A DNA stretch of 64,000 nucleotides from Actinoallomurus sp. (GCA_025964685.1 JAOPYG010000377.1:1-64000), one strand, 5' to 3'; positions 51,200-61,293 are shown, counted from the stretch's first letter. The notes: generated from the letters alone by a model not told the origin. Translations and numbers: made by a program.

Positions 51200-52294
51200 T
51201 CAAGCGGTGCCGTTGGGACCTTCGCCGCCGTCCTCGCAGCCGCATTCCGCGCCCGCCGCCGGCTCGCCCGGCGCACCGAGGTCCGGATCCGCCGGGCCCG
51301 GATCGCCCGGCTCCGCCGGATCGGCCGGCTCACCCATGACCGGCAGGCTGTCCGGGTCGCCGGTCACGCTGAGGAAGGTCCGGCCGAGACTCGACCGGCC
51401 GAACGTGAAGGTGATCACCGCGATGTCGGCCAAGGAGAGCTCCGCGAGGGCCAGCGCGGCGCACTCGGGATCGTCGACCTGGGCCGACAGGACGGCCGGG
51501 TCGCTTTCGGCCTCCACCGAGACGCCAAGCGTCTCGAACAGCAGCCGCTGCGCCCTGAAGCGGTCCTCGGGGTCGCGCAGGCGGATCCAGATGGCGTCCG
51601 AGCCCGAGTCCGCCTCAAGCTCGCCGGCGGTCCCTTCGGCGACGATCCTGCCGTGGTCCAGGACGGCGATCCGGTCGGCGAGCAGGCCGGCCTCGTCGAT
51701 GTACTGGGTGGCGAGCAGCACGGTCGTCCCCTCGGTGACCAGGGCCCGTACGACGTCCCAGACCCGCTCCCGCCCGGTCGTGCCCAGGTCGGCCGTTGGC
51801 TCGTCGAGGAGCAGCAGGTCGGGGCCGCCGATGATCCGGAAAGCCGTGTCGAGGCGGCGGCGCATCCGGGAGGAGTACTCCCGTACCTTCCGGCCGGCCT
51901 GCTCCATCAGGCCGAAGGCGTCCAGGAGCTCTCCGGCCCGGATGTCGGACGCACCGGGACGGTCCAACTGGCGGGCGCGCAGGATGAGGTTCTCCATGCC
52001 AGTGAGGTCGTCGTCGACGACGGCGAGGCGGCCGGTGAGCCCCACGTGGGCGTGCACCTGATCGGTTTCGTGCACGGTGTCATGCCCGAATATCCGCGCC
52101 GTCCCGGCGCTGGGCCGCAGCCGCGCGGCGAGAATGCGGATCAGCGTGGTCTTCCCTGCGCCCGTCAGGCCCAGGAGACCGTAGACGGATCCTGCTCGCA
52201 CGTTCAGATCCACGCCATCGACCGCCCGGGTGGAACCAAGGATCTTGACCAGGCCCCGTGCCTCGATGGCCAGATCAGAATGGGAGTTCAACAC
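51200..52294 (-). CDS. ABC transporter ATP-binding protein without adjacent permease; degenerate signature motif and Pro/Gly/Asp-rich tail
   Basis: Walker A GLTGAGKTT; signature REYSSRMRRRLD; Walker B LLLLDEPTADLG; tail GEPADPAEPGDPGPADPDLGAPGEPAAGAECGCEDGGEG. Confidence 0.87.
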   Translation of the reverse strand: MLNSHSDLAIEARGLVKILGSTRAVDGVDLNVRAGSVYGLLGLTGAGKTTLIRILAARLRPSAGTARIFGHDTVHETDQVHAHVGLTGRLAVVDDDLTGMENLILRARQLDRPGASDIRAGELLDAFGLMEQAGRKVREYSSRMRRRLDTAFRIIGGPDLLLLDEPTADLGTTGRERVWDVVRALVTEGTTVLLATQYIDEAGLLADRIAVLDHGRIVAEGTAGELEADSGSDAIWIRLRDPEDRFRAQRLLFETLGVSVEAESDPAVLSAQVDDPECAALALAELSLADIAVITFTFGRSSLGRTFLSVTGDPDSLPVMGEPADPAEPGDPGPADPDLGAPGEPAAGAECGCEDGGEGPNGTA

Positions 52295-52495
52295 CGGCTC
52301 CTCTGTGGATCCGACACAGCCGCTGCGTCACTGACACATCCTGACTATCTTCTGTCAACTCGGCATCGTGCAGAGGACGGCTGTTGTTACTCCCACCCAG
52401 GGCGCAGCGGGCCGGGATGTTACCGCGCAGGGAGTAGCGCCGATCTCATCTCGGTGAGGGAGGCAGGGAACAGGCCTCTTGTCTAGAGTTCGCTC

Positions 52496-53719
52496 ATGGA
52501 CATCCAGCGCGGACTGCGCAGACTCGCGCCCGACGCGCTGCTCGCCGTCGCCGTGGCCGGTTTCGTGCTGGCCAGCGCCGCGATCGCTCCCCCCGGCCGT
52601 ACCCATCTCGACCTGCTCGGCTACGTCCTCCTGCTGGCCGGTCCGGCGGCGCTCGCCGCGTGCCGGCGCGCACCGGTGCCGGCGCTGCTCGTCACGACGG
52701 TGTGCGTGCTCGGTTATCTCCTGCGCGGCTATCCGGGTGTCGCCGCGGCGCTCCCGGTGATGGTCGCGCTCCTGATCGCCGTGCGGAGTGGCCACCGGCT
52801 GAGCGCGCTGGCGCCCGTCGTCGCCATCGTCATCGTCGTGGTGGCCGACCTGACGATCATCGACGGCCAGGACGTCCGGCAGATCATCGAAGACCGGTTC
52901 CTGCTGTGCGGATGGCTGGTGGCCAGCGCGGTCCTGGGCGAGACGTTCCGGCAGTGGGCCGCCTACACCGAGCAGGTCGAAGAGCGCGCGGCCGACGCCG
53001 AACGCACCCGTGAGGAGGCGGCGCTGCGCCGGGCCGGAGAGGAGCGGCTGCGCATCGCTCGGGAGCTGCACGACTCGCTCACCCACAGCATCTCCATCAT
53101 CAAGGTCCAGGCCGGCGTGGCCATCCACCTCGCCCGCAAACGCGGTGAGGAGGCTCCGGAGGCACTGGTGGCCGTCCAGGAGGCCAGCACCGAGGCGATG
53201 CGCGAGCTGCGTGCCACCCTGGAGATCCTGCGCGACGTCGACACCGGCGCGCCGGCCGACGCCGACGCATCGGACAACTGCTGTGACCGGCTCGCCAGCC
53301 TGATCCAGCGGACGCGCGCGGCCGGCCTGCCCACCACCATGACGATCACCGGTGACGAACGCGCGCTTCCCCCCGAGCTCGATCGTGCGGCGTACCGGAT
53401 CGTCCAGGAGGCGCTCACCAACGTCGGCAAGCACGCCGGTCCGGCCTCCGCGACCGTCCACATCGACTACGGAGCGCATGAGCTGACGGTATGCGTCGAC
53501 GACGATGGTGCGGCGCCGGCGGACGCCGGGCACGTGCCGGGCGTCGGACTCAGGGGGATGCGCGAACGCGTCACCGCGCTCGGCGGCCGGCTGAACGCGA
53601 CGTCGAGGCCCGAGGGCGGCTTCACCGTACGAGCCGAACTCCCCGTCCCTGCCGCGTCCAGTGAGCGAGCCATCGAACATCGCGGTTTCGCCGATCATGA
53701 GGTGAAAGAGCAAGCGTGA
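52496..53719 (+). CDS. Sensor histidine kinase (NarL-type, HisKA_3)
   Basis: RLRIARELHDSLTHSISIIKVQAGVAIHL; ATPase GVGLRGMRERVTALGG. Confidence 0.93.
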   Translation: MDIQRGLRRLAPDALLAVAVAGFVLASAAIAPPGRTHLDLLGYVLLLAGPAALAACRRAPVPALLVTTVCVLGYLLRGYPGVAAALPVMVALLIAVRSGHRLSALAPVVAIVIVVVADLTIIDGQDVRQIIEDRFLLCGWLVASAVLGETFRQWAAYTEQVEERAADAERTREEAALRRAGEERLRIARELHDSLTHSISIIKVQAGVAIHLARKRGEEAPEALVAVQEASTEAMRELRATLEILRDVDTGAPADADASDNCCDRLASLIQRTRAAGLPTTMTITGDERALPPELDRAAYRIVQEALTNVGKHAGPASATVHIDYGAHELTVCVDDDGAAPADAGHVPGVGLRGMRERVTALGGRLNATSRPEGGFTVRAELPVPAASSERAIEHRGFADHEVKEQA

Positions 53720-54426
53720 TCCGCGTACTGCTCGTCGACGACCAGGTTCTCATCCGTGCGGGCTTCCGAGCGTTGCTGCAGGCAGAGGACGACATCGAGG
53801 TGATCGCCGAGGGAGGCGACGGCCGGCAGGCGATCGAGCTCGCCAGGGAGCACGTGCCCGATGTGGCGCTGATCGACGTTCAAATGCCCGTGCTCGACGG
53901 CATCGAGGCGACGAGGCAGATCGCCGCCGACCCGCGCCTGTCGGGCGTGCACGTCGTCATCCTGACCAACTACGGCCTCGACGAGTACGTGTACAACGCG
54001 CTCCGGGCGGGCGCCGCCGGTTTCCTGCTCAAGGACACCGACCCCTCCGACCTTCTCCATGGCCTGCGGGTGGCGGCGCGAGGCGACGCACTACTCTCCC
54101 CCGCCATAACCCGGAGACTCATCGGCGAGTTCGTCTCCCGCCCGCCGAGCGCCGGCCCCCAAGAGCTCGACATCCTCACCAACCGGGAACGCGAAGTGGT
54201 CGCACTGGCCGCCCAGGGCCTGTCCAACGACGAGATCGCCGCGCAGATGGTCATCAGCCCCGCCACGGCGAAGACCCACATCAGCCGGGCCATGACCAAA
54301 CTGTCTGCCCGTGACCGGGCCCAACTCGTGGTCTTCGCGTACGAGACCGGGCTGGTCACCGCGCGGAAGGCCCGGCCGACCCGCCAGCCGCCGAACTCCG
54401 ACCCGACCGCGCCCGGCGGTCGTTGA
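53716..54426 (+). CDS. LuxR/NarL-family response regulator
   Basis: IRVLLVDDQVLIRAGFRALLQAEDDI; LTNREREVVALAAQGLSNDEIAAQMVISPATAKTHISRAMTKL. ATGA overlap with the kinase. Confidence 0.95.
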   Translation: MIRVLLVDDQVLIRAGFRALLQAEDDIEVIAEGGDGRQAIELAREHVPDVALIDVQMPVLDGIEATRQIAADPRLSGVHVVILTNYGLDEYVYNALRAGAAGFLLKDTDPSDLLHGLRVAARGDALLSPAITRRLIGEFVSRPPSAGPQELDILTNREREVVALAAQGLSNDEIAAQMVISPATAKTHISRAMTKLSARDRAQLVVFAYETGLVTARKARPTRQPPNSDPTAPGGR

Positions 54427-54439
54427 AGCGGCCGCGACC

Positions 54440-54472
54440 GCGAGTACGCACCCATGCCCGAGACGTACTCGC
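54440..54472. terminator. Convergent hairpin terminator
   Basis: GCGAGTACG...CGTACTCGC between convergent genes. Confidence 0.65.
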
Positions 54473-54497
54473 GATCGCGGTCCGCGTCTGCTCGCCA

Positions 54498-55502
54498 TTA
54501 CGCGGGAGTCGCCTCCACGATGGCGGGCGCACCGGGGGCCAGCGGGATGACCCGGTCGAGCCGGAGCCCGGCCTCCTGGAAAAGGCCGGCGAACTCGGCC
54601 TCGGTGCGCTCGCGGCCGCCGTAGGCCAGCATCACCAGGTCGAGGAAGACGGGCAGATCCGGTCCGGAGCCCGGCGTCAGGACGAACTCCACCGAGAGCA
54701 ACCGGGCGTGCGCGGGCATGGCCTCCCGCACGTTGGTCAGGATCCGCACGGCGTTCTTGTCGTCCCAGTCGTGCAGGACGTGCTTGAGCAGGTAACCGTC
54801 CGCTTCGCCGGGGATCGTGTTGAAGAAGTCACCGCTGACCGTCTCGCTGCGGTCGGTGAGCGCGGAGAGGTAGCGGTCGGATCGGGCGACGACCTCGGCC
54901 CGGTCCAGCAGGACGCCGTAGAGGTGCGGGTGCGTCTCCAGGACGGTCGCCAGCAGGCTGCCCTCGCCGCCGCCGACGTCCACGACCCGTTTCCAGGAGG
55001 AGAAGTCGTACGCCTGCGCGACCATGGGGTTGATCAGGGCGGAGAAGTTGGTCATCGCCGCGTCGAATGTCGAGGCCGACTCGGCACCGTGCTCGTGGAA
55101 GTAGTCGAACAGGCCGGTACCCGACGTGGGGTCGAAGGCAGGCACGCCATCGTTGATGACCTGCGGGAACGCCTTCCAGGTCTCGAGCATCCATTCTTCG
55201 GCGAAGCACAGGACGAAATCGCGGACGGTCCCGGGCACACCGGAGCGCAGGGCCTCTGACAGCGGCGTGTTGGCGTACGCCGACTCGCCCTCGGCCTGGA
55301 AGACACCGATGGAGGCGAGGGCACGTAGCAGGCGGTGCATCGCGACCGCGTCCATGCCGGTGATCGACGCGAGCTCGGCGACGGGCTTGGGGCCGTCGGC
55401 GAGGTGATCGGCGAGTTCGAGCCGCGCAGCGATATGCAGGGCGCGGGCCCGCCACATGCCGAACAGGATATCCAGAATCTTTTGCGGCGGAGGCTCGTCC
55501 AC
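54498..55502 (-). CDS. O-methyltransferase (methyltransferase_2/COMT-like)
   Basis: Dimerisation domain ILDILFGMWRARALHIAARLELADHLADG; VVDVGGGEGSLLATVL; LLKHVLHDWDD. Confidence 0.93.
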   Translation of the reverse strand: MDEPPPQKILDILFGMWRARALHIAARLELADHLADGPKPVAELASITGMDAVAMHRLLRALASIGVFQAEGESAYANTPLSEALRSGVPGTVRDFVLCFAEEWMLETWKAFPQVINDGVPAFDPTSGTGLFDYFHEHGAESASTFDAAMTNFSALINPMVAQAYDFSSWKRVVDVGGGEGSLLATVLETHPHLYGVLLDRAEVVARSDRYLSALTDRSETVSGDFFNTIPGEADGYLLKHVLHDWDDKNAVRILTNVREAMPAHARLLSVEFVLTPGSGPDLPVFLDLVMLAYGGRERTEAEFAGLFQEAGLRLDRVIPLAPGAPAIVEATPA

Positions 55503-55579
55503 GGTCTCGCTCCTTCTTCTACGGCGTCGCAGCCTTGGCGAACGTACGTTGCAAGTCTGCACGGGACACAATCTCGCCG

Positions 55580-55596
55580 GGTCTCTTAAATTGCTC
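55580..55596 (-). promoter_or_regulatory. Cluster motif site 6 (GAGCAATTTAAGAGACC)
   Basis: Upstream of the O-methyltransferase in the 55502/55748 divergent region. Confidence 0.7.
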
Positions 55597-55747
55597 GACA
55601 ATGGGCGTTCCGCCGGTGTCCGGTAGGCAATTTCATTTCCCCAGGCCATGGCGGTGTAGACGGCGGGCAGCAATCTGGGCGATGACAACCGGCCGGTCAC
55701 GCGCCCAGTGTGGGTTGCGCCGCCGACCGGCGAGGGGATGAGGATGA

Positions 55748-57727
55748 ATGAATGACCGTCCCTGGCTGATGCGGACCTACGCCGGGCACTCATCCCCTCG
55801 AACGTCGAACGCGCTGTACCGGACCAATCTCGCCAAAGGTCAGAATGGGCTGTCCGTCGCGTTCGACCTTCCCACCCAGACCGGCTATGACCCCGACCAC
55901 GAGCTCGCGCGTGGCGCGGTCGGAAGAGTCGGCGTGCCCATCGCCGACCTGGGGGACATGCGCGCGTTGTTCAGCGGGATACCGCTGGACCTGATGAACA
56001 CCTCGATGACGATCAACGCGCCCGCGGCGTGGCTGCTGGCGCTGTACCAGACGGTCGCCGAGGAACAGGGGCACCGGGCCGCCGCGCTGGCCGGGACCAC
56101 GCAGAACGACATCATGAAGGAATACCTGTCGCGCGGCACCTACATCTTTCCTCCCGAGCCGTCGATGCGGCTGACGACCGATGTGATCGCCTACGCCGTC
56201 ACCGAGATGCCGCGGTGGAATCCGATCAACATCTGCTCGTACCACCTCCGCGAGGCGGGGGCCACCGCCGTACAGGAGATCGCCTTCGCGCTGGCCAACG
56301 CGATGGCCGTACTCGATGCGGTCCGCGATTCGGGTCAGGTGCCGCCCTCGCGGCTGCCGGACGTCGTCGGCCGGGTCTCGTTCTTCGTCAGCGCCGGCGT
56401 CCGGTTCGTCGAGGAGCTCTGCAAGATGCGGGCGTTCACCGCTCTGTGGGACGGCATCGCCCGCGACCGGTACGGGGTGACCGACCCCGCGTTACGGCGG
56501 TTCCGGTACGGCGTGCAGGTCAACTCCCTGGGTCTCAGCGAGTCCCAGCCGGAGAACAACCTCCAGCGAATCGTCCTGAGCATGCTCGGCGTCAGCCTCT
56601 CGAAGAACGCCCGGGCCCGCGCGATCCAGTTGCCGGCGTGGAACGAGGCGATGGGCCTGCCGCGCCCGCGCGACCAGCAGTGGTCCCTGCGCGTTCAGCA
56701 GGTGCTCGCGCACGAGAGCGACCTGCTCGAGCACGGGGACCTGTTCGACGGCTCCCCCGTCATCGAGGCCAAGGTCGACGAGCTGTGCGAGCAGGCACGG
56801 GAGCAGGTCGCCCGGATCGAGTCGATGGGCGGCGCCGTCGCCGCGATCGACGTCATGCGATCGGAGCTGGTGGCGGCGCACGCCCGCCAGCGATGGCGGC
56901 TGGAGACGGGCGAGGACGCACGCGTCGGCGTCAACGTCTTCACCGAGACCGAGCCGAGCCCCCTGTTGACCGGCGTCGACGCGGCCGTCGAACCACCGGA
57001 CCCGGACGCCGAGGCGGCGGCGGTGGGCTCCGTACGCGCCTGGCGTCACGCCCGGGACGCGCACGCTGCCGGCCGCGCGCTGGACCGCCTGCGCGCACAC
57101 GCCACCGCCGGCGCGAACGTGATGCCGGCGACGCTCGCCTGCGCACGTTCCGGCGTGACGACCGGGGAATGGGCGGGCGCGCTGCGCGAGGTGTTCGGCG
57201 AGTACCGGGCACCCGGCGGTGTCCCCGGCTCGCATGTCGCCGCGCCGTCGTCCGGACTCGCCGAGCTGCGTGATGCCGTGGTTCGAACCGCCTCTGACCT
57301 GGGCGAACGTCCCCGTCTGCTGATCGGGAAGCCGGGCCTGGACGGTCATTCCAACGGCGCCGAGCAGATCGCGTTGCGCGCCCGCGACGCCGGGTTCGAG
57401 GTGGTGTACCTCGGCATCCGGCTCACTCCCGCGCAGATCGTCGCCGCCGCGGTCGAGGAGAGCGTCCACTGCGTCGGCCTGTCCCTCATGTCGGGCGCCT
57501 ACGGACCGCCGGTCCGGCAGGTGATCGGTGGCCTGCGGAGCCACGGCGTCGCCGACGTGCCGGTCATCGCCGGCGGCATCATCTCCGCCGAGAGCGCGCA
57601 GGAACTGCTCGGCCTCGGGGTCTCCGCCGTCTACACGCCGAAGGACTACACGATCAGCTCGATCGTCCGCGACATCGTCGGCCTCATCCGGCGGGCCAAC
57701 CGCCTGCCCGCACTCGGAAAAACCTAG
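55748..57727 (+). CDS. Coenzyme B12-dependent acyl-CoA mutase, ethylmalonyl-CoA mutase (MeaA)-like
   Basis: MRTYAGHSSPRTSNALYRTNLAKGQNGLSVAFDLPTQTGYDPDH; NTSMTINAPAAWLLALY; C-terminal B12 motif GKPGLDGHSNGAEQIA (DxHxxG). Confidence 0.9.
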   Translation: MNDRPWLMRTYAGHSSPRTSNALYRTNLAKGQNGLSVAFDLPTQTGYDPDHELARGAVGRVGVPIADLGDMRALFSGIPLDLMNTSMTINAPAAWLLALYQTVAEEQGHRAAALAGTTQNDIMKEYLSRGTYIFPPEPSMRLTTDVIAYAVTEMPRWNPINICSYHLREAGATAVQEIAFALANAMAVLDAVRDSGQVPPSRLPDVVGRVSFFVSAGVRFVEELCKMRAFTALWDGIARDRYGVTDPALRRFRYGVQVNSLGLSESQPENNLQRIVLSMLGVSLSKNARARAIQLPAWNEAMGLPRPRDQQWSLRVQQVLAHESDLLEHGDLFDGSPVIEAKVDELCEQAREQVARIESMGGAVAAIDVMRSELVAAHARQRWRLETGEDARVGVNVFTETEPSPLLTGVDAAVEPPDPDAEAAAVGSVRAWRHARDAHAAGRALDRLRAHATAGANVMPATLACARSGVTTGEWAGALREVFGEYRAPGGVPGSHVAAPSSGLAELRDAVVRTASDLGERPRLLIGKPGLDGHSNGAEQIALRARDAGFEVVYLGIRLTPAQIVAAAVEESVHCVGLSLMSGAYGPPVRQVIGGLRSHGVADVPVIAGGIISAESAQELLGLGVSAVYTPKDYTISSIVRDIVGLIRRANRLPALGKT

Positions 57728-57742
57728 CGATCAGGAAGAGAA

Positions 57743-59167
57743 ATGCAGAACATCCTCGAAGCGGTGCTCTCCGACGGCATCCGCGCGGAAGATCTGGCCA
57801 ACCTGCCGCTGCCCGCCTCCTACCGTGCTCTCACCATCCACAAGGACGAGATCGGCATGTTCGACGGGATGGCCACGCGCGACAAGGACCCCCGCGCCTC
57901 CCTGCACCTGGACGAGGTACCGGTGCCGGAACCGGACGCCGGTGAGGCGCTCATCGCGGTGATGGCCAGTTCGGTGAACTACAACACCGTGTGGTCATCG
58001 ATCTTCGAACCGGTGCCGACGTTCATGTTCCTGGAGCGCTACGGACGCCGGTCACCGGCGGCCCGGCGCCACGACCAGCCGTACCACGTGCTCGGCTCGG
58101 ACCTCTCGGGAGTCGTCCTGCGGGTCGGCGCCGGCGTACAGCGCTGGAAGCCCGGGGACACGGTCGTCGCGCACTGCCTCTCGGTCGAGCTGGAGAGCCC
58201 CGAGGGTCACGACGACACGATGCTCGACCCCGAACAGCGCATCTGGGGATACGAGACGAACTTCGGCGGTCTCGCGGAGCTGGCCCTCGTCAAGGCCAAC
58301 CAGCTGATGCCCAAGCCCGCGCACCTGACGTGGGAGGAATCCGCCTCCCCCGGCCTGGTCCACTCCACCGCCTACCGCCAGCTCGTGTCGCGGAACGGCG
58401 CCAACATGAAGCAGGGCGACATCGTGCTGATCTGGGGCGCGTGCGGGGGGCTCGGGTCGTACGCCATCCAGCTCGCCCTGAACGGCGGCGCGATCCCGGT
58501 CTGCGTGGTCTCCTCCCCCGAGAAGGCCGCGCTCTGCCGGGCGATGGGAGCCGAACTGACCATCGACCGCGTCGCCGAAGGCTTCTCCTTCTGGACCGAG
58601 GGCGGCGAGGCGGACAAGAAAGAGTGGCGAAGGTTCAAGGGCCGCATCCGCGAACTCACCGGCGGAGAGGACCCGGACATCGTCTTCGAACACCCGGGAC
58701 GCGAGACGTTCGGAGCGAGCGTCTTCGTCGCCTCACGCGGCGGCACGATCGTCACCTGCGCCTCCACCAGCGGCTACGAACACCACTTCGACAACCGGTA
58801 CCTGTGGATGCACCTGAAGAAGATCATCGGCACGCACTTCGCCAACTACCGGGAGGCGTGGCTGGCCAACCGGCTCGTCACCCGCGGCCTGGTCCATCCG
58901 ACACTGTCGGTGACCTACCCCCTGGACCAGGCCGCGGAGGCCGTACGGAACGTCCAGCAGAACCTGCACGTCGGCAAGATCGGCGTACGCTGCCTGGCCC
59001 CGGCCGACGGCCTGGGCGTGAGCGACCCCCTGCTCCGCGCGGAGGTCGCGGACAACCTGGACCTCTTCCAGCGCTGGAACGCCATCTCGCCCCCGGAACC
59101 CGAGCTGCGGCCGGCCGCCCTGGTGGACTCTCCCATGGCCGCCCAGGCCCCCCAGCCCGGCACCTGA
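57743..59167 (+). CDS. ccr: Crotonyl-CoA carboxylase/reductase
   Basis: ASSVNYNTVWSSIFEPVPTFMFLERYGRRSPAARRHDQPYHVLGSDLSGVVLRVG; GACGGLGSYAIQLALNGGAIPVCVVSSPEKA. Confidence 0.95.
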   Translation: MQNILEAVLSDGIRAEDLANLPLPASYRALTIHKDEIGMFDGMATRDKDPRASLHLDEVPVPEPDAGEALIAVMASSVNYNTVWSSIFEPVPTFMFLERYGRRSPAARRHDQPYHVLGSDLSGVVLRVGAGVQRWKPGDTVVAHCLSVELESPEGHDDTMLDPEQRIWGYETNFGGLAELALVKANQLMPKPAHLTWEESASPGLVHSTAYRQLVSRNGANMKQGDIVLIWGACGGLGSYAIQLALNGGAIPVCVVSSPEKAALCRAMGAELTIDRVAEGFSFWTEGGEADKKEWRRFKGRIRELTGGEDPDIVFEHPGRETFGASVFVASRGGTIVTCASTSGYEHHFDNRYLWMHLKKIIGTHFANYREAWLANRLVTRGLVHPTLSVTYPLDQAAEAVRNVQQNLHVGKIGVRCLAPADGLGVSDPLLRAEVADNLDLFQRWNAISPPEPELRPAALVDSPMAAQAPQPGT

Positions 59168-59169
59168 CC

Positions 59170-60555
59170 CGCCGAACGCCGCAAGCGCCGACACCTCACC
59201 ACCGGTCAGGCGGGATGACCGCCCTCACCTGGCGCGCCATGAAGTAGCCATCACCGGAGGCCGGTGACCTACGAGCATCATCGGAATGGTCTGCGATGGA
59301 CCTCGCCACCACCCGAGGCCGGCATCCCTCGCCGGCACCTGTCGGTGGCGCCTCGGTGGTGGCTAAAGCCTGCGCGCACTGATGTCCCCACCCGGGGGCC
59401 GCCTGGTCCCCCGGAAACCACGTCACCGCGGGCCGGACGCCCCCGGAGCCGGCTTCGGGGTGTCCCGCTGGGCAGCGGCGACGTGGTCCGGCACGGGTGA
59501 ATGGGGTCTGCCGATCCCCCACCTTGCTACGTGTGCGCTGGTCAAAGGTGTTGTCGGTCAAGGAATACCGCCTACCGGAATTCTAGGGCCTGAATTCACG
59601 GCATTGGCTCACCAGGAAGTTTTAACTTCTCGTTACCAACCGTTTTCTGAAACATTACGACCGCCGAAATGCAAACGCCGGCCAGCGGCGCCTGTGTCCA
59701 TACCGCTTGTCAAAGCGGGCGAACGCGGCACCCCATTCCCCTCACCGTCTGCGCCCGCCCCGTAAGGGCCGCAGGGCGCCGTACCGGGCCATCCACAGGC
59801 CGACACGAAGGGTTCTAGCGGGCCCTGGGCGCTCCGGCACGCGTTCCGGCCGGGAGTCGTCGACCACCGGTAGCGCCGCTCACAGGCGTCCCAGCGCTCA
59901 CGACAACGCAGCCGTACACCAGGGCACCCCGCTTCAGGTTCTCCCGATCTCGAGAAAGTGCCGCCCGAAAGTAAGGCGTATTTGCGCCATCACGCACTGC
60001 TACGGCAAGTTGCCGTCCGGCATTGAGCAAGGGGGAAGAAGACACCTTTTCGCCCGTGGGTAATCATGACTTGCGGCGGGTGTTGGAAGTTAACAGTCGG
60101 AGGCAACGGTTTACAAGAAAGAAACAACAGAGGGTCACGCTTTTGCCACAGGTCGATACCGGACAGTGCTCGGACGCTCGACTCTAAATGGCTCCGTCAA
60201 TTCAAGTTTCAACTTAATCGCAGATGACGTTGCGATCTCGATTCGACCCATCCACACAAAAAATCGGCTGTTCCCGTGAGATCCGCCGACGAAAGTGATC
60301 GCGGCGCAGTATCCGCGGTTCGAGACGGGCGGAGTGGCCGGCGGCGAGCGTACAGCCGTCGGTGGTCCGCTCCGGACGAACACGGCCGCTGCTCGACGGC
60401 GCGGATTCGCGAGCGCCGGCTTGCCGCAACGAGAGGCATGACCCCTCTCACGGCTCACGTACCACCAGCACCGAGGAGCCGCGTACCCCGCGCGCCTCTG
60501 AACGGCATTGATCGGGAGCACCTTTCCGCCAGAGCAGGTTCATCGGGAGCAGACC
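59170..60555. other. About 1.4-kb region without convincing coding sequence; relatively AT-rich patches with AAGTT/AACTT palindromes
   Basis: ORFs here lack recognisable motifs and plausible composition. GAAGTTTTAACTTC (59616-59629), GGAAGTTAAC (60085-60094), AAGTTTCAACTT (60204-60215). Confidence 0.55.
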
Positions 60556-61293
60556 ATGGAACACCTGATTGAACGCGCCGTAGTAGCCATTTACGAGCGG
60601 TACAGCGAGCCGATCCACCTCGAAGAGCTGGCCCGGACGGCGATGCTGAGCAAGTTCCATTTCCTGCGCGTGTTCCGTTGTGTGACCGGCGTGACGCCGG
60701 GCCGCTTCCTCAGCGCCGTCCGCCTGCAGGAGGCCAAACGACTGTTGCTGACCACGTCGTTCAACGTCGCCTACATCTCGGCGCAGGTGGGCTACAGCGG
60801 CACGGGCACCTTCACTCGCCGGTTCACCGAGTCGGTCGGCCTTTCACCGACCCAATACCGGAAGATGAGCCGCGGAGACCCGAGCATTCAGATGAAACGG
60901 GCCGCGCCTCATCTGATGTCCAAGGTCAGCGGTTCCGTGTCCGGGACCATCGACGCCGTCGGAGTGACCCTGTCATCGATTTACATCGGCGCTTTCGACA
61001 GCCCCATTCTCCAGGGTCATCCCGCGGCGTCGGTGGACGTACCGGAGCCGGGCACATTCCGGCTGGACTCCGTACCTCCCGGGACCTGGTACATCCACGC
61101 GGTGGCTCACGGCTCAGATCTGCCGACGGCCCCGTACTGCGACGAGCCCCTGCTCGTCGACACGGTCGGACCGGTCATCGTCCGCCCGAACCGGCAGCTG
61201 GACCTCGACGTGACGGTGCGGCCCCTGGACTGGAGCCGCCCCCCGATACTGTTCGCGCTTCCCGGTCTGGACCCTGTGCCCACCGCGACCTGA
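60556..61293 (+). CDS. AraC-family regulator with N-terminal DNA-binding domain (paralog 2)
   Basis: LEELARTAMLSKFHFLRVFRCVTGVTPGRFLSAVRLQEAKRLLLTTSFNVAYISAQVGYSGTGTFTRRFTESVGLSPTQYRK; colinear with the 36742 product. Confidence 0.93.
   Translation: MEHLIERAVVAIYERYSEPIHLEELARTAMLSKFHFLRVFRCVTGVTPGRFLSAVRLQEAKRLLLTTSFNVAYISAQVGYSGTGTFTRRFTESVGLSPTQYRKMSRGDPSIQMKRAAPHLMSKVSGSVSGTIDAVGVTLSSIYIGAFDSPILQGHPAASVDVPEPGTFRLDSVPPGTWYIHAVAHGSDLPTAPYCDEPLLVDTVGPVIVRPNRQLDLDVTVRPLDWSRPPILFALPGLDPVPTAT

Noticed and set aside
60025-60041. GAGCAAGGGGGAAGAAG as an eleventh motif site
   Set aside because: The GAGCAA and AAG ends match but the centre (GGGGGA) departs from the consensus and it lies over 500 nt from the AraC start; noted only as weak.
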